A stretch of DNA of 64,000 nucleotides from Streptoalloteichus hindustanus (GCF_900129375.1 NZ_FQVN01000003.1:558001-622000), one strand, 5' to 3'; positions 43,534 to 53,316 are shown, numbered from the stretch's first letter. Made by a program: numbers and translations. Notes: a model not told the origin generated them from the sequence alone.

Positions 43534-44715
43534 TCAGCGGCCGACAGCGGCGGCCGGGGCCGTCCTGGCGACGACCTCGACGGCGCGGTCGATCTCGGCG
43601 GGCGTGAGGTCGGCGCGCGCGGTGAGGCGCAGGCGGGAGAACCGGTCGGGCACCGACGGCGGGCGGAAGCAGCCGACGGCGACCTCCTCGGCCCGGCAGG
43701 CCGCCGCCCAGTCCACGGCCTCCCCCGGCGAGGGCGCGCGCACCGAGACGACGGCCGCCGCCGGCTCGCTCGCCGTCAGGCCGGCCGCGCGCAGCCGGGC
43801 GGCCAGCTCGCGCGCCACGGCGCGGGCGCGGCCCGGCAGCTCGGGGCGCTCCCGCACCAGCCGGAGCGCGGCCAGCGCCCCGGCCGCGGCGGCGGGGGCC
43901 AGGCCGGTGTCGAAGATGAAGCTGCGGGCGGTGTCCACCAGGTGGTCGATCACCCGGCGGGGGCCGAGCACCGCGCCGCCCTGCGCGCCCAGGGACTTCG
44001 ACAGGGTCGTGGTCACCACCACGTCCGGCGCGCCCGCGAGGCCGGCGGCCGCGACCGAGCCCCGACCGCCCTCCCCCACGACGCCCAGCCCGTGCGCGTC
44101 GTCCACCACCAGGCCGGCCCCGTGCTCCCTGGCGGCCCCGGCCAGCTCGGCCAGCGGCGCGAGGTCGCCGTCGACGGAGAACACCGCGTCGGTGACCACG
44201 AGGGCGCGGCGCCGGGTGCGGTCGGCCAGCGCCGCCCGCACCGCGGTCGGGTCGGCGTGCGGGACGACCTCGGTCTCCCCCCTGGCGAGCCGGCAGCCGT
44301 CGATCAGGGAGGCGTGGTTGGACTCGTCGGCGACCACGAGGGTGCCGGGGCCGCTCAACGCCGCCAGCGCGCCGAGGTTGGCCGCCCAGCCCGAGGAGAA
44401 GACCAGCGCGGCCTCCACCCCGCAGAACGCGGCCAGCTCGTCCTCCAGCTCGGCGTGCAGCTCGGTGGAGCCGGTGACGAGCCGGGACCCGGTGGCCCCC
44501 GCGCCCCAGCGGTGGGCGGCGTCGGCGGCGGCCGCGCGGACCAGCGGGTGCCGGGCGAGGCCGAGGTAGTCGTTGCTGGCCAGGTCCAGCGCGCCGGTGG
44601 TCGCGGCGCGGGGGCGCAGCCGCCGGGTGAGGCCGGCGCGGGCCCTGGCCGCCGACCGCACGTCGAGCCAGTCGAAGACGCCGGCCGGGTCGGCGGGGGG
44701 CCTGGTCGCGGTCAC
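43534..44715 (-). CDS. bioF: 8-amino-7-oxononanoate synthase (biotin synthesis) or related alpha-oxoamine synthase
   Basis: PLP enzyme of 393 residues that condenses pimeloyl thioester with alanine in biotin synthesis. Visible: ASNDYLGLARHPLVRAAA near 50, GSRLVTGSTELHAELE near 77, ESNHASLIDGCRLA near 130, DDAHGLGVVGEGGRG near 200 (Asp/His with PLP), and TLSKSLGAQGG with the PLP Lys near 233. Start: GTG at 44715. No other bio genes are nearby; instead a P450 is divergently oriented. A different acyl-oxoamine synthase role cannot be excluded. Confidence 0.85.
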   Translation of the reverse strand: MTATRPPADPAGVFDWLDVRSAARARAGLTRRLRPRAATTGALDLASNDYLGLARHPLVRAAAADAAHRWGAGATGSRLVTGSTELHAELEDELAAFCGVEAALVFSSGWAANLGALAALSGPGTLVVADESNHASLIDGCRLARGETEVVPHADPTAVRAALADRTRRRALVVTDAVFSVDGDLAPLAELAGAAREHGAGLVVDDAHGLGVVGEGGRGSVAAAGLAGAPDVVVTTTLSKSLGAQGGAVLGPRRVIDHLVDTARSFIFDTGLAPAAAAGALAALRLVRERPELPGRARAVARELAARLRAAGLTASEPAAAVVSVRAPSPGEAVDWAAACRAEEVAVGCFRPPSVPDRFSRLRLTARADLTPAEIDRAVEVVARTAPAAAVGR

Positions 44716-44789
44716 GCCCGGCAGTCTCGCACCCCACGAAGTCGCCGTGGCGTGTCGGGTGTCACGGCCGGAGCCGCCGGGGACCGGGT

Positions 44790-44795
44790 TACCGT
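44790..44795 (+). promoter_or_regulatory. -10 element for leaderless P450 transcript
   Basis: TACCGT matches TANNNT and ends seven bases before the GTG start at 44803; there is no ribosome-binding site. Confidence 0.6.
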
Positions 44796-44802
44796 CCCTG
44801 CC

Positions 44803-46035
44803 GTGCGGACCACGGAGCTGGCTGTCGATCTCTTCGGCGACGACTACGTCCGCGACCCGCACCCGACCCTGCGCGCGCTGCGGGAGCGGTCTGCGGCGCA
44901 CCACGACCCGACCACGGGGCTGTGGCTGGTCAGCCGGCACGCGGACGTCCGCGAGGTCCTGCTCGACGCCGAGACCTACCACCCGGACAACGCGCTGACC
45001 GCGGTCACGCCGCTGCCGATCCGGGCGCTGCGGGTGCTCGCCCGCGCCGGCTTCGCCCTGCCGCCCACGCTCGCCAACAACGGCACCCCCACCCACCCCG
45101 GACTGCGCCGCCTGGTCACGCGGTTCTTCACCGCGCGCCGCGTCGCCGAGGCGGTGCCGCTGGTCGAGCGGCTCGCCGACGAGCACGTCGCGGTCGCCGA
45201 GGCCGAGCTCGCCGCGACCGGCCGGACCGACCTCGTCGCCGCCGTCGCCCGCGACCTGCCGTGCCGGCTGCTGCTGGCGATGCTCGGCCTGCCCGACGTG
45301 GACGTGCCGACGCTCAAGGGGTGGAGCACCGCCTCGCTGGAGCTGTTCTGGGGCAACCCCGGGCCCGACCGGCAGGAGGAGCTGGCGCGGTCGGCCGGCG
45401 AGTTCCACCGCTGGCTCGCCGACCAGGTGCGCGCCGCCCGCCCGGACGGCGAGGACCTGTTCTCCGCGCTGGTGGCGCACCGCCGGCCCGACGGCGAGCC
45501 GCTCGACGTCGACGAGGCCGTCGGCGTCTGCTACTTCCTGCTGATCGCCGGGCAGGAGACCACGACCCAACTGCTGTCCACCGCGCTGCGCCGGCTGGTC
45601 GCCCGCCCCGAGCTGTGGCGGCGGCTGGCCGACGACGCCGAGCTGACCGCCGCCTGCGTGGAGGAGATCCTGCGGCACGAGCCGCCGCTGCCGACCTGGC
45701 GGCGGGTCGCGGCGCGGCCCGCCCGGCTGGGCGGGGTGGACCTGCCGGGCGGCGCGCACCTGCTGCTGATGCTCAACAGCGCCAACACCGACCCGGACGC
45801 GTACGCGGAGCCGGAGCGGTTCTGCCCCGGCCGCGCGGAGGGCCGCCGGCACCTGGCCTTCGGCCTCGGCCGGCACCTGTGCCTGGGCGCCGAGCTGGCC
45901 AGGACCGAGGCGGCGGTCGTCCTGCGGACCGCCGCCGCCCGGCTGCCCGACGTCCGGCTGGTCGAGGCCGACCCGCCCATGCTCGACCTGCTGTCGTTCC
46001 GCGCTCCGCTGCGGGTGCTCGTCGCCAGGGACTGA
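44803..46035 (+). CDS. Cytochrome P450
   Basis: Heme monooxygenase of 410 residues, soluble. The I-helix oxygen motif is AGQETTT near residue 250, the K-helix ExxR is EEILRHEPP near 288 and the heme loop FGLGRHLCLGAELAR holds the Cys ligand near 360. The N-terminal start VRTTELAVDLFGDDYVRDPHPTLRALR is typical of actinobacterial class I P450s, which need ferredoxin and a reductase such as FprA. It lies divergently 87 bp from bioF, recalling the BioI/biotin association, but no pimelate-forming function is shown. GTG start at 44803, leaderless. Confidence 0.92.
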   Translation: MRTTELAVDLFGDDYVRDPHPTLRALRERSAAHHDPTTGLWLVSRHADVREVLLDAETYHPDNALTAVTPLPIRALRVLARAGFALPPTLANNGTPTHPGLRRLVTRFFTARRVAEAVPLVERLADEHVAVAEAELAATGRTDLVAAVARDLPCRLLLAMLGLPDVDVPTLKGWSTASLELFWGNPGPDRQEELARSAGEFHRWLADQVRAARPDGEDLFSALVAHRRPDGEPLDVDEAVGVCYFLLIAGQETTTQLLSTALRRLVARPELWRRLADDAELTAACVEEILRHEPPLPTWRRVAARPARLGGVDLPGGAHLLLMLNSANTDPDAYAEPERFCPGRAEGRRHLAFGLGRHLCLGAELARTEAAVVLRTAAARLPDVRLVEADPPMLDLLSFRAPLRVLVARD

Positions 46036-46091
46036 CCGCGCCGGCGGCGAACGGCCGTTGACCACGCCCGACGTGGTCCACACTGGAGCCC

Positions 46092-47678
46092 GTGGTTGCG
46101 CTGCGGCGAGTGCTGGAGTCGGTGGGGCCGCCGCTGGCCACGGTGCTGGTCGAGCCGGCGGACCTGGACGCCCCGGTCGGCGATCTGGTGATCGCCGAAC
46201 CGGGGGTCGCCCCCGAGGCGCACCCCGGCGACCTCGTGCTCGGCGTCGCGGTCACCGCGGTCGAGCAGGCCACCCGCCTGGTGGAGCAGTGCGCCACCGC
46301 CGGCGCGCTCGTGCTCAAGGAGCCGGTCTGCGCCGACGAGTCGGTGCGCAGGGCCGCCGCCGACGCCGGCCTCGGCCTGCTGTCGGTCACCCGGCGGGCG
46401 GCGTGGACCCAGGTGCTGTGGCTGCTGCGCTCGGTGCTGGACCTGGAGTCCACGGCCGCGCCCGACCTGTCCGGCGGCGGCGAGTTCAGCGACCTGTTCA
46501 CGCTGGCCGACGCGATCGCCGCGGTGATCGACGCGCCGGTGACGATCGAGGACGCGGGCTCCCGCGTGCTGGCCTACTCCTCCCGGCAGGACCGGGCCGA
46601 CCCGGCGCGGGTGGCCACGATCATCGGCCGCCGGGTGCCGGACGCCACGCTCCAGCAGTTCCGGCGGCGGGGCGTGCTGCGCGAGGTGGGCAAGGGGGCC
46701 GAGCCGGTGTTCGTGCCCAGCCTGGAGGACGGCACCCTGCCCCGGCTGATCATGCCGGTGAAGGTCGGCGCCGAGCTGCTGGGCTCGATCTGGGCGGTGG
46801 TGCCGGGCCCGGTGTCCGCCGAGCGCGCCGCCGCGTTCGCCGACACCGCCGCCGTGGTCGCGCTGCACCTGCTGCGGTTGCGGGCCGGCACCGACGTGGA
46901 GCGGCGGCTCCTGCGCGACCTCGTCGCCACCGTCCTGCACGGCTCCGGCGACGTGGCCTCGGCCGCGGCCCGGCTCGGGCTGCGCGCCGTCCCGCACCGC
47001 GTCGTCGCGTTCGGCCTGCGCAGGACCGTCGACGGCGAGTCCGCGCCGGAGCGGGCCGAGGCGCTGCGGCTGGCCCTGTGGGAACGGCTGCGCTCGGCCA
47101 GCGGCCTGCCGGCGCGGACCCCGCTGGCCGAGGTCGGCGGCGCCGTCTACGCGGTGGTCGAGTGCGACCAGCCCACCGACGTCGTCCCCCGGTGGGAGTG
47201 GCTCTCGCGGGCGCTGGCCGAGCTCGCCCCCGGGGTCCAGGTGATCGCCGGGATCAGCGCGCCGGCCGCCGGGTTCGGCGACCTGGCCAGGGCCAGGACC
47301 CAGGCCGACGAGGTGCACGCCCTGCTGCACTCGTCGCCGGGGCTGGGGCGGTGGGCCCGGTTCGAGGAGGTCTGGGCCCGGCTCGTGGTGCGCCGCGTCG
47401 CCGGCTCGGACGCCCTGGCCGAGCTGCTGGAGTCCGGGCCGGTGCGGCTGCTGCGGGACCACGACGCCGCGCACGGCACCCGGTACGTGGAGACGCTGGC
47501 CGTCTGGCTGACCCACGCCGGCGACCAGGCCGCCGTGGCGCGCCGGCTGCACGTGCACCGCAACACCCTGCGCTACCGGATGCGGCGGATCGCCGAGATC
47601 GCCCCGGCCCGGCTGGACGACCCGGACGTGCGGCTGGCGCTCCAGCTCCAGCTCGTCGCGCTGGGCGCGGGGCGCTGA
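46092..47678 (+). CDS. PucR-family transcriptional regulator of ald (AdeR-like)
   Basis: A 528-residue regulator with an N-terminal PucR domain ([21 protein letters not shown]), a central GAF/GGDEF-like portion ([28 protein letters not shown]) and the C-terminal helix-turn-helix [36 protein letters not shown]. It sits 161 bp before alanine dehydrogenase in the same direction. In Bacillus the PucR-type AdeR activates ald, so the same control is likely here, probably in response to alanine. GTG at 46092, no ribosome site, possibly leaderless. Confidence 0.88.
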   Translation: MVALRRVLESVGPPLATVLVEPADLDAPVGDLVIAEPGVAPEAHPGDLVLGVAVTAVEQATRLVEQCATAGALVLKEPVCADESVRRAAADAGLGLLSVTRRAAWTQVLWLLRSVLDLESTAAPDLSGGGEFSDLFTLADAIAAVIDAPVTIEDAGSRVLAYSSRQDRADPARVATIIGRRVPDATLQQFRRRGVLREVGKGAEPVFVPSLEDGTLPRLIMPVKVGAELLGSIWAVVPGPVSAERAAAFADTAAVVALHLLRLRAGTDVERRLLRDLVATVLHGSGDVASAAARLGLRAVPHRVVAFGLRRTVDGESAPERAEALRLALWERLRSASGLPARTPLAEVGGAVYAVVECDQPTDVVPRWEWLSRALAELAPGVQVIAGISAPAAGFGDLARARTQADEVHALLHSSPGLGRWARFEEVWARLVVRRVAGSDALAELLESGPVRLLRDHDAAHGTRYVETLAVWLTHAGDQAAVARRLHVHRNTLRYRMRRIAEIAPARLDDPDVRLALQLQLVALGAGR

Positions 47679-47839
47679 ACCCGCCGACCCGGCCCGCCCC
47701 GGTCCAGGCCGCTGACCGGCGCACCTGTGCACGCTGCACCAACGCCTCCGGGCAGCTTGGTGCGGTCACGCCGATGACACCTGTTCGGAGCAGGACCGAC
47801 CATCGGCTGCCAACAGCGTTGTCCCCCGAGGAGTCCGTG

Positions 47840-48958
47840 ATGAAGGTCGGCGTCCCCCGCGAAGTCAAGAACCACGAGTACCGGGTGGCCATCACCCCGG
47901 CCGGCGTGCTCGAGTTCGTGCGCAACGGCCACGAGGTGTACGTCGAGCAGGGCGCCGGCCTGGGCTCGTCGATCACCGACGCCGAGTACGTCGCCGCCGG
48001 CGCGCGGATCCTGCCCACCGCCGACGAGGTGTGGGCGACCGCGGACCTGATCCTCAAGGTCAAGGAGCCGATCGCCGAGGAGTACGGCCGGATGCGCGCC
48101 GGCCAGACCCTGTTCACCTACCTCCACCTCGCCGCGTCCCGCGAGTGCACCGACGCGCTGCTGGAGCGCAAGGTCACCGGCATCGCCTACGAGACGGTGC
48201 AGCTGCCCAACCGCGCGCTGCCGCTGCTCGCCCCGATGAGCGAGGTCGCCGGCCGGCTGGCGACCCAGGTCGGCGGCGAGACCCTGATGAAGTCCCGCGG
48301 CGGCCGGGGCGTGCTGCTCGGCGGCGTGCCCGGCGTGCACCCCGCCAAGGTCACCATCCTCGGCGCCGGCGTCTCCGGCATGAACGCCGCGATGATCGCC
48401 GTCGGCATGGGCGCCGACGTGACCGTGCTGGACCTGTCGGTGGACAAGCTGCGCGCCGCCGACGCCCAGTACCAGGGCCGGCTGCGCACCGTCGCGTCCA
48501 ACTCGTTCGAGGTCGAGCAGGCCGTGCTGGAGGCCGACCTGGTGATCGGCGCCGTGCTGGTGCCGGGCGCCAAGGCGCCGAAGCTGGTGAGCAACGACCT
48601 GGTCAAGCGGATGAAGCCGGGCAGCGTGCTCGTCGACATCGCCATCGACCAGGGCGGCTGCTTCGAGGACTCGCGGCCCACCACGCACGCCGAGCCGACC
48701 TTCGCCGTGCACGACACCGTGTTCTACTGCGTGGCCAACATGCCGGGCGCGGTGCCCCGCACCTCGACCTTCGCGCTGACCAACGTCACGCTGCCCTACG
48801 CCATCGCCCTGGCGAACAAGGGCTGGCGCGACGCCCTGCGCGACGACCAGGCGCTGGCCCTGGGCCTCAACACCCACGACGGCGTGCTCACCAACGCCCC
48901 CGTCGCCGAGGCGCACGGCCTGCCGCTGACCACCGTCGAGGACGTCCTCGCCGGCTGA
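47840..48958 (+). CDS. ald: Alanine dehydrogenase
   Basis: NAD-dependent enzyme interconverting L-alanine and pyruvate plus ammonia; cytoplasmic, usually hexameric. At 372 residues it matches the family. Conserved substrate residues are seen: [16 protein letters not shown] (Arg15), LKVKEP (Lys near 75), FTYLHLAA (His96) and DIAIDQGG (Asp near 270). The NAD site is [25 protein letters not shown] at 47840 with GAGGAG upstream; a GTG one codon earlier is possible. A strong terminator follows. Confidence 0.96.
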   Translation: MKVGVPREVKNHEYRVAITPAGVLEFVRNGHEVYVEQGAGLGSSITDAEYVAAGARILPTADEVWATADLILKVKEPIAEEYGRMRAGQTLFTYLHLAASRECTDALLERKVTGIAYETVQLPNRALPLLAPMSEVAGRLATQVGGETLMKSRGGRGVLLGGVPGVHPAKVTILGAGVSGMNAAMIAVGMGADVTVLDLSVDKLRAADAQYQGRLRTVASNSFEVEQAVLEADLVIGAVLVPGAKAPKLVSNDLVKRMKPGSVLVDIAIDQGGCFEDSRPTTHAEPTFAVHDTVFYCVANMPGAVPRTSTFALTNVTLPYAIALANKGWRDALRDDQALALGLNTHDGVLTNAPVAEAHGLPLTTVEDVLAG

Positions 48959-48977
48959 GTCCGCGCCGCCGCACCAC

Positions 48978-49015
48978 CCGAACGGGGCCAGCGCCACGGC
49001 GTTGGCCCCGTTCGG
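48978..49015. terminator. Bidirectional terminator after ald
   Basis: CCGAACGGGGCCA (48978-48990) pairs with TGGCCCCGTTCGG (49003-49015), and the inner bases continue the stem to a very small loop. Confidence 0.85.
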
Positions 49016-49029
49016 CGTTCTGCCCTCCG

Positions 49030-49734
49030 TCAGCGGCGCTTCACGTCCCGCCGGAGCGGCGCGTCCGCGTCCGCCCTCGGGGCGGGCAGCCGCACCGGGA
49101 GACGCCGGGGCGGCCTGGTGAGGTACGGGTGGCACACGGCGGCCACCACGAGTAGCGGGGCCGACAACGGCACCAGCACGGTGAGGGCCGCCGCACGCGC
49201 ACCGGCGACGAAGACGTCCCTGGGCAACAACCTGGCCCTGCGCACCACCGGCCGCCGGCGCAGCGGCACCGAGAGCGCCAGCAGCACGCCGACCACCACC
49301 GCGAAGCCGAGCCCCGCACTGCGCGCGGCGGCCTGGTAGCCGAGGGCGTCGGCCACCGTCAGCAGCAGCACCCAGCCAACGACGGCCGGAAGCACCCGCC
49401 GGCGGGCCGTGGCGGCCCACAGGACGCCCGCAGCCCACGCGGCCACTCCCACGACGGTCCGGCGGTGGGGCGCCGCCAACCAGGCCCTGGTCCCGTCGAG
49501 CCACGCGCCCGGCAGATCGGCCCAGGTCAGCCCGGCCCGCAGGACACCGAGCGGGCTGCGCGCGTCGCCGGCCTGGTCCACCAGCCAGCACAGCCAGAGC
49601 ACCGAGAGCAGGCCGGCCACGGCGAGCTGCCACCGGGGCGCGGAGCGGGCGTCGCGGGCGAGCTCGATCCACTCCGCCCAACCCAGTTCAACCCGGCCCG
49701 GTTCGACCCGGCCCCGCCGCCCGGACCACCCCAC
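49030..49734 (-). CDS. Multi-pass membrane protein, hypothetical
   Basis: About 234 residues with roughly five transmembrane helices (for example AVAGLLSVLWLCWLVDQAG, VVGVAAWAAGVLWAATARR, VLPAVVGWVLLLTVADALGY, FAVVVGVLLALSVPL, ALTVLVPLSAPLLVVAAVC), and a basic cytoplasmic tail PRRLPVRLPAPRADADAPLRR. I do not recognise the family. The start is uncertain: GTG at 49734 has no ribosome site and GTG codons at VEPGRVELGW are alternatives. The leader contains CCCGG-type short repeats. Confidence 0.6.
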   Translation of the reverse strand: MGWSGRRGRVEPGRVELGWAEWIELARDARSAPRWQLAVAGLLSVLWLCWLVDQAGDARSPLGVLRAGLTWADLPGAWLDGTRAWLAAPHRRTVVGVAAWAAGVLWAATARRRVLPAVVGWVLLLTVADALGYQAAARSAGLGFAVVVGVLLALSVPLRRRPVVRRARLLPRDVFVAGARAAALTVLVPLSAPLLVVAAVCHPYLTRPPRRLPVRLPAPRADADAPLRRDVKRR

Positions 49735-49927
49735 GCGCCACCCCCGACCGCATCGCCGCCGGAACCCCGGCGACCACTCGTCGCAGTCTGCCGGTCACCC
49801 AGGGGATCGGCACGGCGGCGACAGAGTGACGAAGGAGCGCCGCGCGACACCAGGTGCCCCGAGGAACCAGAGGAGCCCGAGGAACCACCCTCACGGCGCC
49901 GGGGTAGGTGCGGGGTTGCCGCGCCGG

Positions 49928-50704
49928 TCAGCTCCGGCGGCGCAGCGCCGCGCGAATTCTCGGCGAGGCCAGCAGCGCGCCGCCGCCAAGCAGCAACACC
50001 CCGCCGACCGCGACCAGCCAGCCGCCGTCGAACCCGGTCGACGCCAGGTCGCCGGGCTCCTTCGGCGCGGGGTCCTTCGCGGCCGGGGCCGCCTGGGCCG
50101 GGGAGGACGGCGGGCCGGGGTCGATCCGGCCCTGGGCGGAGCCGCCGGCGGCGCCGGGGGTGACCGCGGGGGGCGGCGACGTGGTCCGCGCCGGCGCGGG
50201 GGTGACCACCCGGCTCCTCGGCGCCGGCGCGACGGGTGTCGGGACGACGGCGCCGGAGGTCGGGGGGACGCCGGTGGGCGGGGCGGTCCGCTGCGCGCAG
50301 GCGAACCAGTGGCTGATCTGGGCCGGCTTGCCGCTCGGGTTGACCGGGGCGTGCAGGCCCCGCCACGGCAGCGGGCCCAGCGCCGACGGCAGGTAGCTGT
50401 TGTAGGCCGGGCCGCCCTTGACCACGACCCCGGTCACCGTGAGGCCCTCGGGGAGGCTGGTGACGTCGAGGGAGGCGCGGGACTCGTCCACGGTGTGGCC
50501 CAGGTCCACCAGCTCGCCGGCGAGGCTCACGTCGGAGCACTTGACGGCGTTGCCGGACGAGGCGACCGCGCGCGGGTCGCCGGAGGCGGGGGGTTCCTCC
50601 CGGCCGGCGGCCGCGGCCGTGCCGGCGGGGACCAGCGCGGCGAGCACGAGACCGGCCGCGCCCAGCGCGCGGCCGAGGACGGACAGCACGGGGCGGTGCT
50701 GCAT
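49928..50704 (-). CDS. Cell-wall anchored protein with LAxTG sortase motif
   Basis: A 258-residue exported surface protein. Signal peptide RALGAAGLVLAALVPAGTAAAA (to about 33), a small folded domain of about 100 residues (CSDVSLAGELVDLGHTVDESR to SHWFACAQ, two Cys), a long Pro/Ala/Thr-rich wall-spanning region, then LASTG followed by a hydrophobic helix (WLVAVGGVLLLGGGALL) and RIRAALRRR tail. LAxTG is the class E sortase signal of high-GC actinobacteria. The start ATG at 50704 has GGAG eight bases upstream. Confidence 0.88.
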   Translation of the reverse strand: MQHRPVLSVLGRALGAAGLVLAALVPAGTAAAAGREEPPASGDPRAVASSGNAVKCSDVSLAGELVDLGHTVDESRASLDVTSLPEGLTVTGVVVKGGPAYNSYLPSALGPLPWRGLHAPVNPSGKPAQISHWFACAQRTAPPTGVPPTSGAVVPTPVAPAPRSRVVTPAPARTTSPPPAVTPGAAGGSAQGRIDPGPPSSPAQAAPAAKDPAPKEPGDLASTGFDGGWLVAVGGVLLLGGGALLASPRIRAALRRRS

Positions 50705-50839
50705 GCGACGAACTCCAGGGGTCGGGGGAGGAGATCCGGCGGGATCCCGGGGAAGCTTTCCAACCCGCTAATGAGCGACGTCGCGGAAGGGTGCGGGCGG
50801 TGATCTCTTCGTTGCCGCTTCGTTAGTTCGGATGGCGCA

Positions 50840-50871
50840 CTCGCCCGGCCACCGCGGGGTGGCCGGGCGAG
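50840..50871 (-). terminator. Terminator after GH25 gene
   Basis: CTCGCCCGGCCACC (50840-50853) and its complement (50858-50871) form a 14-bp stem with a GCGG loop, 56 bases beyond the stop at 50928. Confidence 0.85.
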
Positions 50872-50927
50872 GTCGGGCCGGCGGCGGTGGCCCGGGGGGA
50901 GGCGCTCCCCCTGGCCACCAACCCGCG

Positions 50928-51980
50928 TCAGGCGCTCGGCTGCTCCGTCCGCTGCCCCTCCTGCGGTGGGGCCCCGGCCCCGTCCTGCTCCTGCGCGGGG
51001 GCGGGCTTGCGGCCCAGGCGCTCGGCGAGCTTGTTCACGATCTCGTCAGCCTGCTTGGCGTTGTCGTCGCCCAGCACCTCCCGGATCACCGCCGCGAGGT
51101 CCGGCTTGAGCGCCTCCGCCACGGCCTTCGGGTCCACCGCCCGCAGCTCGGCGACCAGCCGGCCGATGCTCTTGCCGCCGGAGATGGCGTAGGCGTCGCC
51201 GAGCACGGCGTTGCTCTCCAGCGTCTTCGCCCTGGTCTCCGCGCTGATCTTCTCGGTCTCCCGCAGGTAGTCCACGATGTTGCGGTTCTGACCGTCCACA
51301 AGGGACTCGAAGCGGTTGTTGAAAACGAAGTCGCGGATCGCGTTGTAGGCGTCCTCGTAGCTCACGTCGTCCTCCGAACCCGTGATGTCCTGCAGTGCCC
51401 GCATCGCGCGGTTCATGTCCACGTCGCCGGCGACCCCGGCCACCCGCCCGTGCCGCGTGTACTGGTGCATGACCACCCGGGGCGACTTGTAGCCCGGGTC
51501 ACCGGGGGAGCGGTCGTAGTGCGCCACCCACCACCGGATGTCGGTGGCGTTGGCCCACCCCTCGCCGAGGTGGCCGTTGATGTAGGAGGTCGAGGCGTAG
51601 ACCAGCACCGGGTGCCGGCCCAACCGCTCCCGGACCCGCGCCACGAACGCCGTGCACCAGTCGGCGACGCGCGGCGCGGCCTCCTCGATGTCCAGGCAGG
51701 GCGGCAGCAGCCCGGGACCGCTGGCGCCCAGCCGGAGCACCTCCCTGACGTAGTAGTCGGCCTCGGCCTGCGGCGAGTTGCCGTAGTCCGGACGGCCGTA
51801 GTGGTAGACGCCGACCACCAGTCCCGCGTCCCGCGCGCCTCGGAACTGCGCGTCACGGACGGGGTTCAGGTAACCGGTGCCCTCCGTTGTCTTGACGTAG
51901 GCGAACTCGACGCCGGCTCTGCGGACCGCACCCCAGTCCGGTTCGCCCTGCCACGAGGACACATCGACGCCCGTGGTCAC
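50928..51980 (-). CDS. GH25 muramidase (lysozyme) without signal peptide
   Basis: A 350-residue protein with an N-terminal glycoside hydrolase family 25 domain (about 1-195): TTGVDVSSWQGEPDW, FAYVKTTEGTGY, YHYGRPDYG, CLDIEEA (catalytic Asp-x-Glu near 98), ATDIRWWVAHYDRS, MHQYTRHGRVAGVAGDVDMNRAM. A second, helical and acidic domain follows (from EDDVSYEDAYNAIRDFVF to NKLAERLGRKP), a layout seen in actinophage endolysins. No signal peptide or transmembrane helix exists, so export would need lysis, a holin or a special route. The GTG at 51980 follows GGGGGAGG; the frame is open to 52058. Confidence 0.88.
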   Translation of the reverse strand: MTTGVDVSSWQGEPDWGAVRRAGVEFAYVKTTEGTGYLNPVRDAQFRGARDAGLVVGVYHYGRPDYGNSPQAEADYYVREVLRLGASGPGLLPPCLDIEEAAPRVADWCTAFVARVRERLGRHPVLVYASTSYINGHLGEGWANATDIRWWVAHYDRSPGDPGYKSPRVVMHQYTRHGRVAGVAGDVDMNRAMRALQDITGSEDDVSYEDAYNAIRDFVFNNRFESLVDGQNRNIVDYLRETEKISAETRAKTLESNAVLGDAYAISGGKSIGRLVAELRAVDPKAVAEALKPDLAAVIREVLGDDNAKQADEIVNKLAERLGRKPAPAQEQDGAGAPPQEGQRTEQPSA

Positions 51981-52234
51981 GGGCCCCACCTCCCCCTGTA
52001 AGTCGGGTTGCCCGGCCGCGTGCCGCGAGTCTGCACCCGTATTCGGCGACGCTCGCAACGAATACCGAGAATTCCGTCAGACGGCCCATCGGTGTAGCAC
52101 GGACAGCCGACCACACCGAGGCGACAGAAAGGTGGCGGCCGAACGAAGAACGGGAGACCGACCGGCGACGGCCCCTTTGTCCACTCAGGACTTCTCGGCC
52201 GTTCGGCGGTCACCGGAACGGCCGATCGGCGCAC

Positions 52235-52936
52235 TCAGTTGTTCGCGACGAACTTCCGCGCCAGCTCCCTGCCCAACCGGTCGGCGGCGCCCGAGTCCTC
52301 GACAGGTTCGGCCTTCCCGCCGCCGTTGAAGACGATGTAGGTCACCCCGGAGCCGACTCCCCCGGTCCTCGGGTCCGGATTGACGCCCAACTTCTTCGCC
52401 AGCGCGTAGGACGCCTCGCCGATGATGCTCTTCGGGCCGACGTCCCCGATGACGCCGTAGACCACCTTGTCCTTGTGGACCACCGCGCCGACGGTGCCGC
52501 AACCGATCCCGCTTTCCTTGTAGCTCCACCGACTGCTCACGCCGGGCACGACGATGTAGGGCAGCCTGCTGGCGACCAGCGGTCGGCCGTCGGACCGCAC
52601 GCAGGCGGTCTGGGGCTGGAACGACGGGTCGGTCCTCCCGTTGCACTCGGCGGTGGCCTGCCCGTCGCAGTCGATGTCCATGTCGGCCTTCCAGAACACC
52701 GCGCCCTTCTTGCCGCACACCGGGATGTCGGCCGTGCCGCCGGCATCCTTGGCGTACTTGCCTTGGGAGATCTGCTCGCAGCCGTTCACCTTGGCCAGCA
52801 ACTCCCGCGCGGTCGGGCCGTTGGCCACCGCACCGCCGGATTCCGTCACCGGACCCACGGCCGCGGCCGGCGTCATCGACAGGACCAGAGCGGACATCGC
52901 CACCAGTCCGGACACGAGCACGGAACGCACGCGCAT
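52235..52936 (-). CDS. Secreted GH75 chitosanase
   Basis: A 233-residue exported hydrolase, family GH75 (fungal-type chitosanase), cleaving beta-1,4-glucosamine polymers. Signal peptide RSVLVSGLVAMSALVLSMTPAAA ends near 26. The family centre is WKADMDIDCDGQATAECNGRTD near 80 with the catalytic Asp, followed by LPYIVVPG and VYGVIGDVGPKSIIGEASYALAKKLG (catalytic Glu). Four or more Cys probably form disulfides. ATG at 52936 with GGAGG six bases upstream. It lies beside other wall-acting genes. Confidence 0.9.
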   Translation of the reverse strand: MRVRSVLVSGLVAMSALVLSMTPAAAVGPVTESGGAVANGPTARELLAKVNGCEQISQGKYAKDAGGTADIPVCGKKGAVFWKADMDIDCDGQATAECNGRTDPSFQPQTACVRSDGRPLVASRLPYIVVPGVSSRWSYKESGIGCGTVGAVVHKDKVVYGVIGDVGPKSIIGEASYALAKKLGVNPDPRTGGVGSGVTYIVFNGGGKAEPVEDSGAADRLGRELARKFVANN

Positions 52937-53316
52937 TCGCCACCTCCGTGAAGCCGGAAGGATCTGTTCCGAGCGGGAACGGTGCCGGGCCACCCCGGTG
53001 TGGTCAACAACACCGGAGGAAATTCGATGCGAGCACGTCGGCCGCCCGGTTTCCCCGCTCCACGACGAAATCCCGCGCCGAGTTATACGCCCGCGCTCGA
53101 CCGCCAATACTCCGATTGCCTGCCAGGGGGGCGGCGGAACGCGATCACGGACGCGCGCGGCGGCGAACACGAGCAGTGAAGCCGAAGAAAGCAGCCAACC
53201 GGCGGGGCCAGCACATCCGGAAGAACGGAAACCAACCCTCGGACACGGGGCGGCCACCGGGAGAGGTGAGGAGCGAAGGGGCCCACGATCTCGCGAACCC
53301 GCGCCCGCCCGACGAG
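52937..53316. other. Intergenic region between chitosanase and tRNA genes
   Basis: About 380 bases with no supportable gene. The chitosanase promoter must lie at its left end. I see nothing else of note. Confidence 0.55.

Noticed and set aside
44790-44803. Shine-Dalgarno for the P450 gene.
   Set aside because: No purine-rich stretch exists; the TANNNT element at seven bases supports a leaderless start instead.
50928-53000. Prophage remnant suggested by GH25 endolysin-like gene.
   Set aside because: No capsid, tail, integrase or holin genes are nearby, and base composition matches the surroundings.
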